A DNA stretch of 64,000 nucleotides from Mariluticola halotolerans (GCF_021611515.1 NZ_CP090960.1:2356001-2420000), one strand, 5' to 3'. Shown: positions 1-8,809, counted from the first letter of the stretch. Made by a program: numbers and translations. The notes: generated by a model not told the origin, from the letters alone.

Positions 1-2
1 AG

Positions 3-149
3 GCCCTGTTCGTGCCGCGCATGGCTTTTGTCAAACTGATGCGGCAGTTCCCCGATATGGCAGAACGCGCAGCGGCGCGGATCGAGAACGAACTGGGCGC
101 CTATCTCGGCGCCCTCGACAAGTTCCGTCCCGACAGGGGCCAGGCCTAG
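3..149 (+). CDS. 3' end of a truncated regulator-like gene (cyclic-nucleotide-binding family, tentative)
   Basis: Only the last 48 codons lie in the window, ending in TAG at 147-149. The tail is helical and charged (VPRMAFVKLMRQFP, then ARIENELGAYLGALDKF). This resembles the end of the cyclic-nucleotide-binding-like proteins often found beside xth in Hyphomicrobiales. The family call rests on this weak resemblance and on the neighbour, because the nucleotide-binding core is outside the window. The gene converges on xth, with a palindromic repeat between them. Confidence 0.4.
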   Translation, partial: ALFVPRMAFVKLMRQFPDMAERAAARIENELGAYLGALDKFRPDRGQA

Positions 150-180
150 AACGCCTCGCGCCTTCCCGCCATTGCTGCAC

Positions 181-280
181 CGTCATCGCGAGGCGCGCAG
201 CGCCGTGGCGATCCAGAGCCACAAGCGCCGGGGTTCGCGGCTCTGGATTGCCGCGCGGGCTTTGCCCGCTCGCAATGACG
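181..280. repeat. Palindromic intergenic repeat, family A (full copy)
   Basis: An inverted repeat of about 100 bases lies between two convergent genes. The outer arms are CGTCATCGCGAG and CTCGCAATGACG. The inner arms are GGCGATCCAGAGCC and GGCTCTGGATTGCC. Shorter relatives occur near 10.2, 58.15 and 62.75 kb. Such elements fold into long hairpins and are dispersed in many alphaproteobacterial genomes. No gene is seen between 150 and 349. Confidence 0.7.
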
Positions 281-349
281 GGGCAGTTATTTTGGTAAAA
301 GCCGGAAACGCTCTCGGCTCGGTGGTTTATGCGGCCTGCCCCATTTCAA

Positions 350-1153
350 TCAGCTAAAGCGCGTGATCACCGGCACATGGTCTGAGGGCTTTTCGCTCCA
401 GCCGCGGGCCGGGCGCAGAATTTCGGCGCCGGCGGAATGGGCGGCAATGTCGGGCGTGGACCAGATATGGTCGAGGCGGCGGCCCTTGTCGGCAGCGTCC
501 CAGTCCTTGGCACGATAGGACCACCAGGAATAAAGCTTTTCGCTATGGGGGATGTGCTTGCGCACCAGATCGACCCATTGCCGCCGCGCCAGAAGGGCGT
601 TGAGGAAATCGGTTTCGATGGGCGTGTGGCTGACCACCTTGAGGAGCTGTTTGTGGCTCCACACATCATTCTCATGCGGGGCGATATTGAAATCACCGGC
701 AATCAGCTGGCTGCTGTCAAAAACAGGGGTGTCAAACCAGTCCTGCAATTCGGCGAGGAAATCGAGCTTGTGGCGGAATTTGGGATTGATCTCGGGATCG
801 GGTTCATCGCCGCCGGCGGGGATATAAAAATTATGTACGGTGAGCGGGCCGCGGCCAAAATCGAGCGTGGCGGCCACATGGCGCGAATCAGGGATATCGC
901 AAAACCCGCGTGAATGGCTTTCGCTCAAGGGCAGGCGCGAAATGGTTGCGACCCCGTGATAGCCCTTTTGCCCGTGTACCGCCTGATAGGGATATCCCGC
1001 TTCGGCGAAAGCTCCTGCCGGGAACTGGTCATTGGTGCATTTGATTTCCTGCAAGGCCAGCACGTCGGGCTGATATTGTTTAAGGAAATCGAGCACCATG
1101 GGCAGGCGCAGGCGGACGGAATTGATGTTCCAGGTGGCAAAGGTCAAAGGCAT
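350..1153 (-). CDS. xth: Exodeoxyribonuclease III (AP endonuclease)
   Basis: The 267-residue protein is full length for ExoIII. This enzyme nicks DNA at abasic sites and removes 3' blocking groups in base-excision repair. Visible motifs are WNINS at residues 8-12, the metal-binding Glu36 in LQEIK, Tyr110 in the YIPAGG segment, Asp154 and Asn156 in GDFNIAP, the RLDHI segment at 227-231 and the catalytic Asp258-His259 in SDHVP. All expected catalytic residues are present. It is followed in the same direction by nothing close and preceded by the LolA-like gene 75 bases upstream, so the two may be co-transcribed. Confidence 0.96.
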   Translation of the reverse strand: MPLTFATWNINSVRLRLPMVLDFLKQYQPDVLALQEIKCTNDQFPAGAFAEAGYPYQAVHGQKGYHGVATISRLPLSESHSRGFCDIPDSRHVAATLDFGRGPLTVHNFYIPAGGDEPDPEINPKFRHKLDFLAELQDWFDTPVFDSSQLIAGDFNIAPHENDVWSHKQLLKVVSHTPIETDFLNALLARRQWVDLVRKHIPHSEKLYSWWSYRAKDWDAADKGRRLDHIWSTPDIAAHSAGAEILRPARGWSEKPSDHVPVITRFS

Positions 1154-1228
1154 AACGGGCTGGTCCTTGATAAAAGCCCGTGTCTTATCACCCGGCAGTT
1201 CGCCGCCGTCCAGAGTGGTGGTGCCGGT

Positions 1229-1843
1229 TTATTGCGTCTTCGGCTTATAGGTGGGGTCGATATAGAAATAGGATTTCGGAATGTCGACATCGACCGAGAC
1301 GTCATAGAGCGAGAAGGTCAGCTCGGCGCCGCTCGGTTCGGTCAGCGTCCATTGCTTGAGATCCTTGCTGGCAATGTCGAATATCAGCGCGACCTCGATA
1401 ACCCCGATCGGGGTATCGTCGGAAATGACAACGGAGATAAAATCGTCGGTGGTCACCACATCGATGATATTGGCGGAGAACAGATCGATCTTTTCTTCCA
1501 GAAACTGGCGCAGGGGCACCCGGTCCTGAGGGTAGGCATATTGGGTTCTTTCGCGCCGGTCGATGACATAAAAGCCGCGGCCGACCGAGATGATTTCCTC
1601 ACGCGATGGCGGGGCGTAGCGGAAGCGGACCTTGCCCGGGCGCTCGATATAGAATGTACCTTCCACCCGGCCGCCATTGGTGTCGATTTGCAGGAAACGT
1701 CCAACCATGGTGCGAATGGCGGAATTGTGGGCGTTGATCTCGCGGATCATCTGCTCTTCTTGCGGGGTCAGTAGGCGATCAAGTGCCATAGCGGGGGCGG
1801 CGCTGATCAGCATGAGGGCGATGATGAAGAAACGACGGATCAT
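1229..1843 (-). CDS. LolA-family outer-membrane lipoprotein carrier protein
   Basis: The 204-residue protein begins with a cleavable-looking signal peptide (MIRRFFIIALML, cleavage near residue 20 after AMA). The remainder has the LolA pattern: an early helix, GRFLQ followed by a GTFYIERPGKVRF strand pair, then paired beta segments (IEVALIFD, LKQWTLTEPSG). LolA proteins carry lipoproteins across the periplasm from the LolCDE complex to LolB. Alphaproteobacteria lack a clear LolB, so the acceptor is unknown. Assignment is by fold pattern and by its usual place beside xth and ftsK. Confidence 0.88.
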   Translation of the reverse strand: MIRRFFIIALMLISAAPAMALDRLLTPQEEQMIREINAHNSAIRTMVGRFLQIDTNGGRVEGTFYIERPGKVRFRYAPPSREEIISVGRGFYVIDRRERTQYAYPQDRVPLRQFLEEKIDLFSANIIDVVTTDDFISVVISDDTPIGVIEVALIFDIASKDLKQWTLTEPSGAELTFSLYDVSVDVDIPKSYFYIDPTYKPKTQ

Positions 1844-1922
1844 GGAAAAGCCTCTCTGGCCGGAAGAAAATCAATCTCAATGCCGCGATGACAGGCAAAT
1901 GCGGCAATAGAACGCCAAAGGA

Positions 1923-1961
1923 GCCCGAAAGGTTTCACGTGAATCTTTTCCCTTTTCGGGC
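1923..1961 (-). terminator. Hairpin just past the ftsK stop
   Basis: GCCCGAAAGG (1923-1932) pairs with CCTTTTCGGGC (1951-1961), with one bulged base. It lies 6 bases beyond the ftsK stop codon. There is no run of U, so it may be a weak terminator or a 3'-end protecting hairpin. Confidence 0.4.
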
Positions 1962-1966
1962 AGACC

Positions 1967-4624
1967 TCAGTAATCGACACCGTCACCGACGAGGATTTCG
2001 CGCTTGCCGGCATGGTTGGCCGGGGAAATAACGCCTTCCTGTTCCATCTTCTCGATCAGGGTGGCGGCGCGGTTATAGCCGATCGACAGACGGCGCTGGA
2101 TATAGGAGGTCGAGGCCTTCTTGTCCTGCAAAACGATATTGACGGCCTTGTCATAAAGTTCGTCGCCCGATCCGCCGAACTCGCCGGCATTGTCGAACCC
2201 GCCCATTGTTTCTTCGTCTTCCTCGACGGTGATCGATTCTAGATAATCGGGTGAACCCTGCATCTTGAGATGGGAGACGACATCCTCAACTTCACTATCG
2301 GCGCAGAAGGGGCCGTGCAGACGCCGGATGCGGCCACCGCCAGCCATATAGAGCATATCGCCCATGCCAAGGAGCTGTTCGGCGCCCTGCTCACCCAGAA
2401 TGGTGCGGCTGTCGATCTTGGAGGTCACCTGGAACGAGATCCGGGTGGGGAAGTTGGCCTTGATGGTGCCGGTGATGACATCGACCGAGGGGCGCTGCGT
2501 GGCCATGACCACATGAATGCCGGCGGCACGGGCCATCTGGGCCAGCCGCTGGACGGCGCCTTCAATATCCTTGCCCGCGACCATCATCAGGTCGGCCATT
2601 TCGTCAATGATGATGACGATATAGGGGAGCGGTTCGAGTTCGAATTCCTCGCTCTCGAAAATTGCTTCGCCGGTATCCTTGTTGAAGCCGGTCTGCACGG
2701 TGCGGGAAATCACCTTGCCCTTGTCATTGGCCTCGCTGACGCGCTGGTTGAAACCATCAATATTGCGCACGCCAATCTTGGACATCTTGCGATAGCGGTC
2801 TTCCATCTCGCGCACGGCCCATTTGAGGGCGACGACGGCCTTTGAAGGATCAGTGACCACGGGCGAGAGCAGATGCGGAATGCCGTCATAGACCGAGAGT
2901 TCGAGCATTTTTGGGTCGATCATGATCAGGCGACATTGTTCCGGGGTCATCCGGTACAGAAGCGAGAGGATCATGGTATTAATGGCGACGGATTTACCCG
3001 AGCCGGTGGTGCCTGCGACCAGAAGGTGGGGCATGCGGGCGAGATCGGCAATCACCGGTTCGCCGCCTATGGTCTTGCCAAGGCAGATATTGAGCTTGCC
3101 CTTCATCTTCTCGAAATCGGCAGAGGCCAGCATTTCGCGCAGATAAACGGTCTCGCGGCTCTTGTTGGGCAATTCGATGCCAATGGCATTGCGGCCGGGC
3201 ACAACCGCGACACGGGCGGAGATGGCGCTCATCGACCGGGCGATATCGTCGGCGAGGGAAATGACGCGGCTCGATTTGATGCCGGGGGCCGGTTCAAGTT
3301 CGTACAAGGTGACGACCGGGCCGGGGCGGACATTGATGATGTCACCCTTGACGCCGAAATCGGCGAGTACGCCTTCGAGCCGCCGCGCGTTCTCTTCAAG
3401 CTTTTCCGGCCGGTGCTCGGGGGCGAGCCCCTTGTGCTTGGGTTCGGCGAGCAGGTTGAGTTCGGGCAGTTCAAAACCCTCGGTTTCCAGCAGGGAGCCT
3501 TGCGCTTCCTGGGCCAGCCGTGTGCCGGGCTTCGGGCGGGCGGCGGGGGCCACCACGCGCTGTGGATTGTTGGCTGCCGGACCGGGGCCGTGCTCAACGC
3601 TCATGCGCGCGCGATTGTCGTCGGTCTTTGGCTGGGCGACGCGGTTTGATGCCTGTTGCACCGGCGCCGGGGCATAATCCGGTTCGGGGGCATAGGCGGT
3701 CTCGTCATAATAGTCAGCGTCGGCGTAATCGCTGTCGTCCTCGACGGGAGGATAAAAGTCGTCCTCGGGCAGGGCGAGATGCGGTTCCTGCCGTTCGGCG
3801 GACGCATAATGGTCGTGGGACGGCAAGGCCTCAAGCGGCGGTTCAACCGGCTCGGGTGCCTGATATTTGAAATCGCGGGTGGCGCGTTCCCACTCGGCGT
3901 CGCTTTCCTGCCGGCGGGTGCGGCTTTCCATCCAGGCACGCCGCCAGGCGGTGCGTATGGAATAGGCGGTGTGGGCGAGCCCACCAATGGTGACGTCGAA
4001 AATGCTGGTGCGGTAGCGCTTTTCATCGTCGATATTTTCGCTGATCGGGGCGGGGGCATGGCTGCCGGTTCCGGCGGCCAGCCAGAACAGCGCGAGGGCG
4101 GGCGGCAAAAGGATCAGGCTGTACAATATCGATTCGGCACCAGCGGGCGTGTGGCCGATGACAAAACCGGCCAGCGCGCTGAAACCATTGCCGGCAAGAC
4201 CACCAAGACCGGTCGGCAGGGGCCAGGATGCGGGCACGGCAATGCAGGACATAAACCCGGCTGCGAGCACACTGCCACCGATCCAGGTAATGAGGCGCAG
4301 ACCGAAGCGGGCGGGTACCTGACGCCGGAACAGGCTCCAGCCCCAAAAGGCGGGCGGGATCAGGGCGACGAGCGCGGCAAGCCCCAAGAGCTGGAAACCG
4401 AGATCGGCAATGACAGCGCCCCAGAAACCGAGCCAGTTGGCCGGGGCCTTGTCCGTGGCATAGGACAGGCTGGGATCATCGATCGACCAGGATGCCAGTG
4501 CGGTAAGGATCAAAAGAACAAGGACAAGGATGGTCAGGCCGACAAGGCGCGCGGGAATATGCACCGCAAAGCTTGGGGTGTCGGGGCTGTCATCGTCCAG
4601 CAGGGGTGAAGAATGGTTTGCCAT
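1967..4624 (-). CDS. ftsK: DNA translocase FtsK
   Basis: FtsK is a membrane-anchored hexameric DNA pump that clears chromosome dimers at the division septum and activates XerCD recombination. Taking the ATG at 4624 gives 885 residues. There are about four N-terminal membrane segments, then a long acidic Pro/Asp/Tyr-rich linker (for example [13 protein letters not shown]), the alpha/beta motor domain with Walker A GTTGSGKS and Walker [11 protein letters not shown], and a C-terminal winged-helix gamma domain ([18 protein letters not shown]) that reads KOPS sequences. An in-frame ATG at 4678 would add 18 residues; 4624 was preferred because it starts just before the hydrophobic region and leaves promoter space after the upstream terminator. 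Confidence 0.95.
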   Translation of the reverse strand: MANHSSPLLDDDSPDTPSFAVHIPARLVGLTILVLVLLILTALASWSIDDPSLSYATDKAPANWLGFWGAVIADLGFQLLGLAALVALIPPAFWGWSLFRRQVPARFGLRLITWIGGSVLAAGFMSCIAVPASWPLPTGLGGLAGNGFSALAGFVIGHTPAGAESILYSLILLPPALALFWLAAGTGSHAPAPISENIDDEKRYRTSIFDVTIGGLAHTAYSIRTAWRRAWMESRTRRQESDAEWERATRDFKYQAPEPVEPPLEALPSHDHYASAERQEPHLALPEDDFYPPVEDDSDYADADYYDETAYAPEPDYAPAPVQQASNRVAQPKTDDNRARMSVEHGPGPAANNPQRVVAPAARPKPGTRLAQEAQGSLLETEGFELPELNLLAEPKHKGLAPEHRPEKLEENARRLEGVLADFGVKGDIINVRPGPVVTLYELEPAPGIKSSRVISLADDIARSMSAISARVAVVPGRNAIGIELPNKSRETVYLREMLASADFEKMKGKLNICLGKTIGGEPVIADLARMPHLLVAGTTGSGKSVAINTMILSLLYRMTPEQCRLIMIDPKMLELSVYDGIPHLLSPVVTDPSKAVVALKWAVREMEDRYRKMSKIGVRNIDGFNQRVSEANDKGKVISRTVQTGFNKDTGEAIFESEEFELEPLPYIVIIIDEMADLMMVAGKDIEGAVQRLAQMARAAGIHVVMATQRPSVDVITGTIKANFPTRISFQVTSKIDSRTILGEQGAEQLLGMGDMLYMAGGGRIRRLHGPFCADSEVEDVVSHLKMQGSPDYLESITVEEDEETMGGFDNAGEFGGSGDELYDKAVNIVLQDKKASTSYIQRRLSIGYNRAATLIEKMEQEGVISPANHAGKREILVGDGVDY

Positions 4625-4713
4625 CGGGCGCCGGGAACTCTTTACACTACGCGTTAGGCATAAAGAGTAGCGACCCATGGTTAACCTGAGACTAACTCGG
4701 TGTGCCGGGTCGC

Positions 4714-4746
4714 AAGAAAACCCGGCCAGAGATACTGGCCGGGTTT
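4714..4746 (-). terminator. Rho-independent terminator of the first amtB operon
   Basis: AAACCCGGCCAG (4718-4729) pairs perfectly with CTGGCCGGGTTT (4735-4746) around a 5-base loop. On the minus strand the stem is followed by TTTTCTT. It separates amtB from ftsK. Confidence 0.85.
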
Positions 4747-4777
4747 CGCTGGTTTTGACCTGATGGCGATAAGGCCC

Positions 4778-6136
4778 TTAATTATAGGCCCGTTCGCCGT
4801 GGGTTGAGAGGTCAAGCCCGTCATTCTCGTCACTGTCCGAGACGCGCAGCGGCATGACAAGTTTGACGATCATCAAGGCGACAAAAGTGACGACTGCCGA
4901 CCAGACAATGGCGATGATTACCGCAATGATCTGGGTTATCAGCTGACCACCGATATCAAAGCCCTCGCCGCCGAAGCCGCCAAGGGCGGGTGCGGCAACA
5001 ATGGCCGTGCCGATGGCGCCGACAATGCCGCCGACCCCGTGCACGCCAAAAACATCGAGACTGTCATCATATTTGAGCATGGGCTTGAGGGTGACGACGG
5101 CCCAGAGACAAACGATACCGGCAAAAGCGCCAAGGAAAATGGCACCCATGGTGCCGGCAAGCCCGGCTGCCGGGGTGATGGCAACAAGACCGGCGACGGC
5201 ACCGGAGACGGCACCGAGCAGGCTGGCATGACCGCGCAAAATTCGTTCGGCAGTGGCCCAGGCAAGGGCTGCGGCCGAGGTGGCGGTGATGGTGTTGAGC
5301 ATGGCTTGTGCCGTCAGGCCATTGGCCTCGAGATTGGAGCCGGCATTAAAGCCGAACCAGCCAACCCAGAGCAGACACGCCCCGATCATGGTGAAGGTCA
5401 GATTGTGCGGGGCCATGGGCTCCTTTGGGAAACCGGCGCGCGGGCCAAGAACGATGGCCGCCACAAGCCCGGCGATACCGGCATTGATATGCACCACCGT
5501 GCCACCGGCAAAATCAAGGGCACCGAGATTGAACAAAAAGCCTGATCCGGCCCAGACCATGTGGGCGATGGGCAGGTAGGAGAAGGTGAACCAGATGGCC
5601 AGAAACAGCATGACCGCGCCGAATTTGGCCCGTTCCGCAATGGCACCAATAATCAGCGCCGGGGTGATGGCGGCAAAAGTCAGCTGGAAGACCACGAAGG
5701 TGAGTTCGGGAATATAGACCCCATCAGTGAACGTGGCGACAACGCTGTCGGGAGTGACGCCGGCCAGAAAGAGTTTCGAGAAATCGCCGATAAAGGGGCT
5801 GAGGCTGCCGGTTTCAGGTCCGGCAAAAGCCAGCGAATAGCCGTAGATCACCCAGAGCAGGGCCATCATGGCGAAACCGGCAAAAACCTGCATGAGGACC
5901 GAGAGCATGTTCTTGGCGCGCACGAGCCCGCCATAGAACAGGGCGAGGCCGGGCAGTGTCATGAGGATGACGAGGATGGTGGATACCAGCATCCATGTGG
6001 TATCGCCCTTGTCGACGGCCTGGATGGTTTTGGCGGCCGCTTCCAGGGCTGCCTCCTGCGCCAGGGTGGGCAAAGTCAGGCCAAGCGCAATCAGCGATGC
6101 AGCGCCGGCCAGCTTTGACATCTTTATCGGTGTCAT
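4778..6136 (-). CDS. amtB: Ammonium transporter (Amt family), copy 1
   Basis: The 452-residue integral membrane protein conducts ammonium into the cell. It has an N-terminal signal-like segment (residues 1-26), then about 11 membrane spans. The conserved ALFYGGLVRAKN motif is present, as are the two pore histidines in AHMVWAGSG and VHGVGGIVG. It is the second gene of a glnK-amtB pair; GlnK normally docks on AmtB and plugs it when nitrogen is plentiful. It is closer to the classical AmtB sequence than copy 2. Confidence 0.95.
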   Translation of the reverse strand: MTPIKMSKLAGAASLIALGLTLPTLAQEAALEAAAKTIQAVDKGDTTWMLVSTILVILMTLPGLALFYGGLVRAKNMLSVLMQVFAGFAMMALLWVIYGYSLAFAGPETGSLSPFIGDFSKLFLAGVTPDSVVATFTDGVYIPELTFVVFQLTFAAITPALIIGAIAERAKFGAVMLFLAIWFTFSYLPIAHMVWAGSGFLFNLGALDFAGGTVVHINAGIAGLVAAIVLGPRAGFPKEPMAPHNLTFTMIGACLLWVGWFGFNAGSNLEANGLTAQAMLNTITATSAAALAWATAERILRGHASLLGAVSGAVAGLVAITPAAGLAGTMGAIFLGAFAGIVCLWAVVTLKPMLKYDDSLDVFGVHGVGGIVGAIGTAIVAAPALGGFGGEGFDIGGQLITQIIAVIIAIVWSAVVTFVALMIVKLVMPLRVSDSDENDGLDLSTHGERAYN

Positions 6137-6166
6137 TTTGTGTCTCCGTTTTGATTGGGTCGCTGG

Positions 6167-6505
6167 TTACAGCGCGTCGGGGCCGGTCTCGCCGGTGCGG
6201 ATGCGGGTTGCGGCGATCAGGTCGAGCTGAAAAATCTTGCCGTCGCCGATCTTGCCGGTAGCGGCCGCCTCGCGGATGGCATTGGTCACCGCGTCGGCCT
6301 GATTGGCATTGACGGCGATCTCGAGCTTCAGCTTGGGCAGGAAATGCACTTCATATTCTGCGCCGCGATAGATTTCGGCATGGCCTTTCTGCCGGCCATA
6401 GCCCTTGACCTCGGTCACGGTCATGCCGTGGATATCGAGGCCGGTCAGTGCCTTGCGGACGTCTTCCAGACGGGAAGGTTTTATAATCGCGATCAAGAGT
6501 TTCAT
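6167..6505 (-). CDS. glnK: P-II nitrogen regulatory protein (GlnK type), copy 1
   Basis: The 112-residue P-II protein senses 2-oxoglutarate, ATP/ADP and, through GlnD uridylylation, glutamine. The modification site Tyr51 sits in the T-loop (HAEIYRGAEY), with the TEVKGYGRQKGH signature before it and the C-terminal TRIRTGETG. The ATG at 6505 was chosen over one 60 bases upstream because AAGAGGAGAG lies just before it and because copy 2 starts at the same residue. It precedes amtB by 30 bases and lies behind a sigma-54 promoter. Confidence 0.95.
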   Translation of the reverse strand: MKLLIAIIKPSRLEDVRKALTGLDIHGMTVTEVKGYGRQKGHAEIYRGAEYEVHFLPKLKLEIAVNANQADAVTNAIREAAATGKIGDGKIFQLDLIAATRIRTGETGPDAL

Positions 6506-6560
6506 CTGCTTTTGCTCTCCTCTTGCAAACCGGCAGGTCGGCCCTGCTATGCCTTGGAGA

Positions 6561-6576
6561 CTCAAAAGGCGTGCCA
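6561..6576 (-). promoter_or_regulatory. Sigma-54 promoter of glnK-amtB copy 1
   Basis: On the minus strand the sequence reads TGGCACGCCTTTTGAG. It matches the -24/-12 consensus TGGCAC-N5-TTGCA except at the end of the -12 box. It lies 56 bases upstream of the glnK start, and the same element occurs before copy 2. Confidence 0.8.
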
Positions 6577-6658
6577 GCTTGCGCAGTTCTGGAAAACCTA
6601 TTCAAAACAATGGTTTATGATTTTCTGCACCGGGCGCAGGCTAAGCGTTTCGGAAAAT

Positions 6659-6706
6659 TGCATAAATTTTGTGCCGAATTGCAGGTCTGTGCATAATAAT
6701 TGCGCA
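6659..6706. promoter_or_regulatory. Two NtrC-like enhancer palindromes
   Basis: TGCATAAATTTTGTGCC (6659-6675) and TGCATAATAATTGCGCA (6690-6706) resemble the NtrC site TGCACC-N5-GGTGCA. They lie about 85-130 bases upstream of the sigma-54 box, the usual enhancer distance, with centres 31 bases (three helical turns) apart. A near-identical copy precedes the second glnK. The assignment to NtrC is inference. Confidence 0.5.
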
Positions 6707-6761
6707 CATGACAAAACCACCCGGCTTGCCAGCGCAAGGGGTGTCTGTTGCCCTTTGTTGG

Positions 6762-6856
6762 ACATTGATCGTGGGGTGCAGCCCATGTGGTTTGCGAGTG
6801 GGAAGTCCAAAAGACGGATCTTTTAAGGACCATGAGCCGCACGCCACGATCAATGT
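6762..6856. repeat. Long inverted repeat between the two amt operons
   Basis: An 18-base arm at 6762-6779 (core ACATTGATCGTGG) pairs with 6839-6856 (core CCACGATCAATGT) with a single mismatch, around a 59-base spacer. It sits in the 425-base gene-free stretch 6506-6930, which otherwise holds the copy 1 promoter, its enhancer sites and a hairpin after amtB copy 2. No function is evident. Confidence 0.55.
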
Positions 6857-6892
6857 GGGGCCCTTTGGCGGTTTGCCGCTGCCAGAGCCGGG

Positions 6893-6923
6893 GGGTGGTG
6901 GCCCGGCTATTGCCGGACCACCC
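6893..6923 (-). terminator. Hairpin after amtB copy 2
   Basis: GGGTGGT pairs with ACCACCC, and inside it CCGGC pairs with GCCGG around a TATT loop. It begins 8 bases past the stop codon of the gene. No U-run follows on the minus strand, so termination here would be weak. Confidence 0.4.
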
Positions 6924-6930
6924 GTTTGGA

Positions 6931-8256
6931 TCAGAATTCGGGATAGGCTTCGATACCGACTTCCGCCTTGTCGAGACCGAGCGCTTCATCTTCTTCAGAG
7001 ACCCGGATGCCCATGGTCGATTTGAGGATGAACCAGACGATGCCCGAGGCGATCATGGTGAAGGCGCCGATGGCAACAATGCCGATGATCTGGGTGCCGT
7101 AATTGCCCGAGCCGGAGAGCGGGGTGATGAAGGTGCCCCAGATGCCGGCGAGAAGGTGAACCGGGATGGCACCGACAACATCGTCGATCTTGAGCTTGTC
7201 GAGCAGCGGTACGGCGAAGACAACGATCACGCCGCCGACAGCACCGATGAGCAGGGCCGCAGGCACGCTGGGGGCCAGCGGTTCAGCAGTGATGGAGACC
7301 AGGCCGGCCAGTGCGCCGTTGATCACCATGGTTACGTCGACCTTCTTGTAGATGATCTGCACGAGGATCAGGGCGGAAACCGCGCCAGCCGCTGCGGCCA
7401 GGTTGGTATTGGCAAAGATGCGGGAAATGTCCGTTACATCCGAGACCGTGCCCATGGCCAGCTGCGAGGCGCCATTGAAGCCGAACCAGCCGAGCCAGAG
7501 GATGAACATGCCCAGCGTTGCAAGCGGAATGGAGGAACCCGGCATCGGTGTGACCGAACCATCGGCGCCATATTTGCCTTTGCGGGCCCCAAGGATCAGC
7601 GCACCAGCAAGAGCGGCCCAGCCACCAACAGAGTGCACAAGGGTCGAACCGGCGAAATCGGAGAAGCCCATTTCAGACAGCCAGCCGCCGCCCCACTGCC
7701 ATGAACCGGTGATCGGATAGAGAATGCCGGTCAAAACGACGGTGAAGATGAGGAAGGGCCACAACTTGATGCGCTCGGCCAGTGTGCCCGAGACGATCGA
7801 GGCGGTGGTGGCGCAGAACACCATCTGGAAGAACCAGTCAGAGGCGACCGAATAGCCGGCAGAGGCATCGCCGCCGCCAACGGCTTCGAAATTATAGGGG
7901 CCAAAGGAGCCCATGAAGCCGCCGTCAACGCCGACATACATCAGCGAATAGCCGGTGAGCCAGAACATGATGCCGGCGATGGCATAAAGGGCGATATTCT
8001 TGAGGCCCTGCATCGAAACGTTCTTGGAACGGACGAGGCCCATTTCCAGACAGGCAAAGCCCGCCGCCATCCACATGACGAGAAAACCGCCGATGAGGAA
8101 CAAAAGCGTGTTGAAGATGTAGGCTACGTCAACCGCCGATGCGAAAACCACGGCTTCTTCGGCCGGGGCTGCGTCCTGCCCGAAGGCGGGCAGCATGAGA
8201 GCGAGAGAGCCAAGCGTAGCCGCACCCGCCAGTTTTGACATTTTAAGATTTGTCAT
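6931..8256 (-). CDS. amtB: Ammonium transporter (Amt family), copy 2
   Basis: The 441-residue membrane protein has a signal-like N-terminus (MTNLKMSKLAGAATLG) closely similar to copy 1, and about 11 membrane spans. Family motifs include FACLEMGLVRSKN, TLVHSVGGWAAL and PVHLLAGIWGT, which hold the pore histidines. It is clearly a distant paralogue of copy 1, not a recent duplicate, because the cores differ widely while the first 14 residues resemble each other. It pairs with its own upstream glnK, so the cell probably tunes two channels separately. Confidence 0.94.
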   Translation of the reverse strand: MTNLKMSKLAGAATLGSLALMLPAFGQDAAPAEEAVVFASAVDVAYIFNTLLFLIGGFLVMWMAAGFACLEMGLVRSKNVSMQGLKNIALYAIAGIMFWLTGYSLMYVGVDGGFMGSFGPYNFEAVGGGDASAGYSVASDWFFQMVFCATTASIVSGTLAERIKLWPFLIFTVVLTGILYPITGSWQWGGGWLSEMGFSDFAGSTLVHSVGGWAALAGALILGARKGKYGADGSVTPMPGSSIPLATLGMFILWLGWFGFNGASQLAMGTVSDVTDISRIFANTNLAAAAGAVSALILVQIIYKKVDVTMVINGALAGLVSITAEPLAPSVPAALLIGAVGGVIVVFAVPLLDKLKIDDVVGAIPVHLLAGIWGTFITPLSGSGNYGTQIIGIVAIGAFTMIASGIVWFILKSTMGIRVSEEDEALGLDKAEVGIEAYPEF

Positions 8257-8293
8257 CTGATTGTCTCCAGTAATTCCAAGTGCTCTGCACCGG

Positions 8294-8632
8294 TTAAAGT
8301 GCCGCGGCGCCGGTCTCTGCGGTGCGGATGCGGGTCACTTGCTCAAGGTCCATGACGAAGATCTTGCCATCGCCAATCCGCCCGGTCTGGGCAGCTTCGC
8401 GAATCGCCGAGCTGAGGGCATCCGCCTGGGATGCCTCGACGGCAATCTCGATTTTGAGCTTGGGCAGGAAATGAACGGCATATTCTGTGCCGCGATAGAT
8501 TTCGGAATGGCCTTTCTGACGGCCATAGCCTTTGACTTCGGTCACGGTCATGCCGTGCACATCAAGCGCGTTCAGTGCCTGACGCACTTCTTCGAGCCGC
8601 GATGGTTTGATGATTGCAACCACCAGTTTCAT
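8294..8632 (-). CDS. glnK: P-II nitrogen regulatory protein (GlnK type), copy 2
   Basis: This 112-residue P-II protein has the same length as copy 1 and most of its residues, including Tyr51 in HSEIYRGTEY and TEVKGYGRQKGH. Differences lie mainly in helix positions and in the C-terminal half (FVMDLEQVTRIRTAETG). It heads the second glnK-amtB operon, 37 bases before amtB. The start is preceded by GGAAACCCCT on the minus strand, with a modest ribosome-binding match. Confidence 0.95.
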   Translation of the reverse strand: MKLVVAIIKPSRLEEVRQALNALDVHGMTVTEVKGYGRQKGHSEIYRGTEYAVHFLPKLKIEIAVEASQADALSSAIREAAQTGRIGDGKIFVMDLEQVTRIRTAETGAAAL

Positions 8633-8679
8633 AGGGGTTTCCTTTCATGCCCTTTGCAGACGAGTACTGGCTGGATAGA

Positions 8680-8695
8680 CTCAAGCGCCGTGCCA
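8680..8695 (-). promoter_or_regulatory. Sigma-54 promoter of glnK-amtB copy 2
   Basis: On the minus strand the sequence reads TGGCACGGCGCTTGAG, with the invariant GG and the TTG of the -12 box at the right spacing. It lies 48 bases upstream of the glnK start and matches the copy 1 promoter in position and sequence. Confidence 0.8.
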
Positions 8696-8792
8696 GATGC
8701 ATGATTTTTCTGGCAAGTTATTGTTTTGTTTGCGAAAAAATTTATATGGGCACTAGAATGCCGCGCGCTGGATGTAAGGCTTTGTGCATTTT

Positions 8793-8809
8793 TGCATAAA
8801 TATTGTGCA
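8793..8809. promoter_or_regulatory. NtrC-like enhancer palindrome of copy 2
   Basis: TGCATAAATATTGTGCA shares 15 consecutive-position matches with the site before copy 1. It lies about 98 bases upstream of the sigma-54 box, within an AT-rich stretch. The divergent hydroxylase gene starts about 110 bases further on, so the site could in principle affect both directions. Confidence 0.5.

Noticed and set aside
172-357. 61-codon plus-strand frame
   Set aside because: It is made of the family A repeat.
914-1774. 286-codon frame on the plus strand
   Set aside because: It is the reverse-strand shadow of xth and the LolA-like gene, both of which have clear family motifs.
2873-4609. Two long plus-strand frames (258 and 317 codons)
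   Set aside because: Both lie opposite ftsK and have no domain; high GC keeps the antisense frame open.
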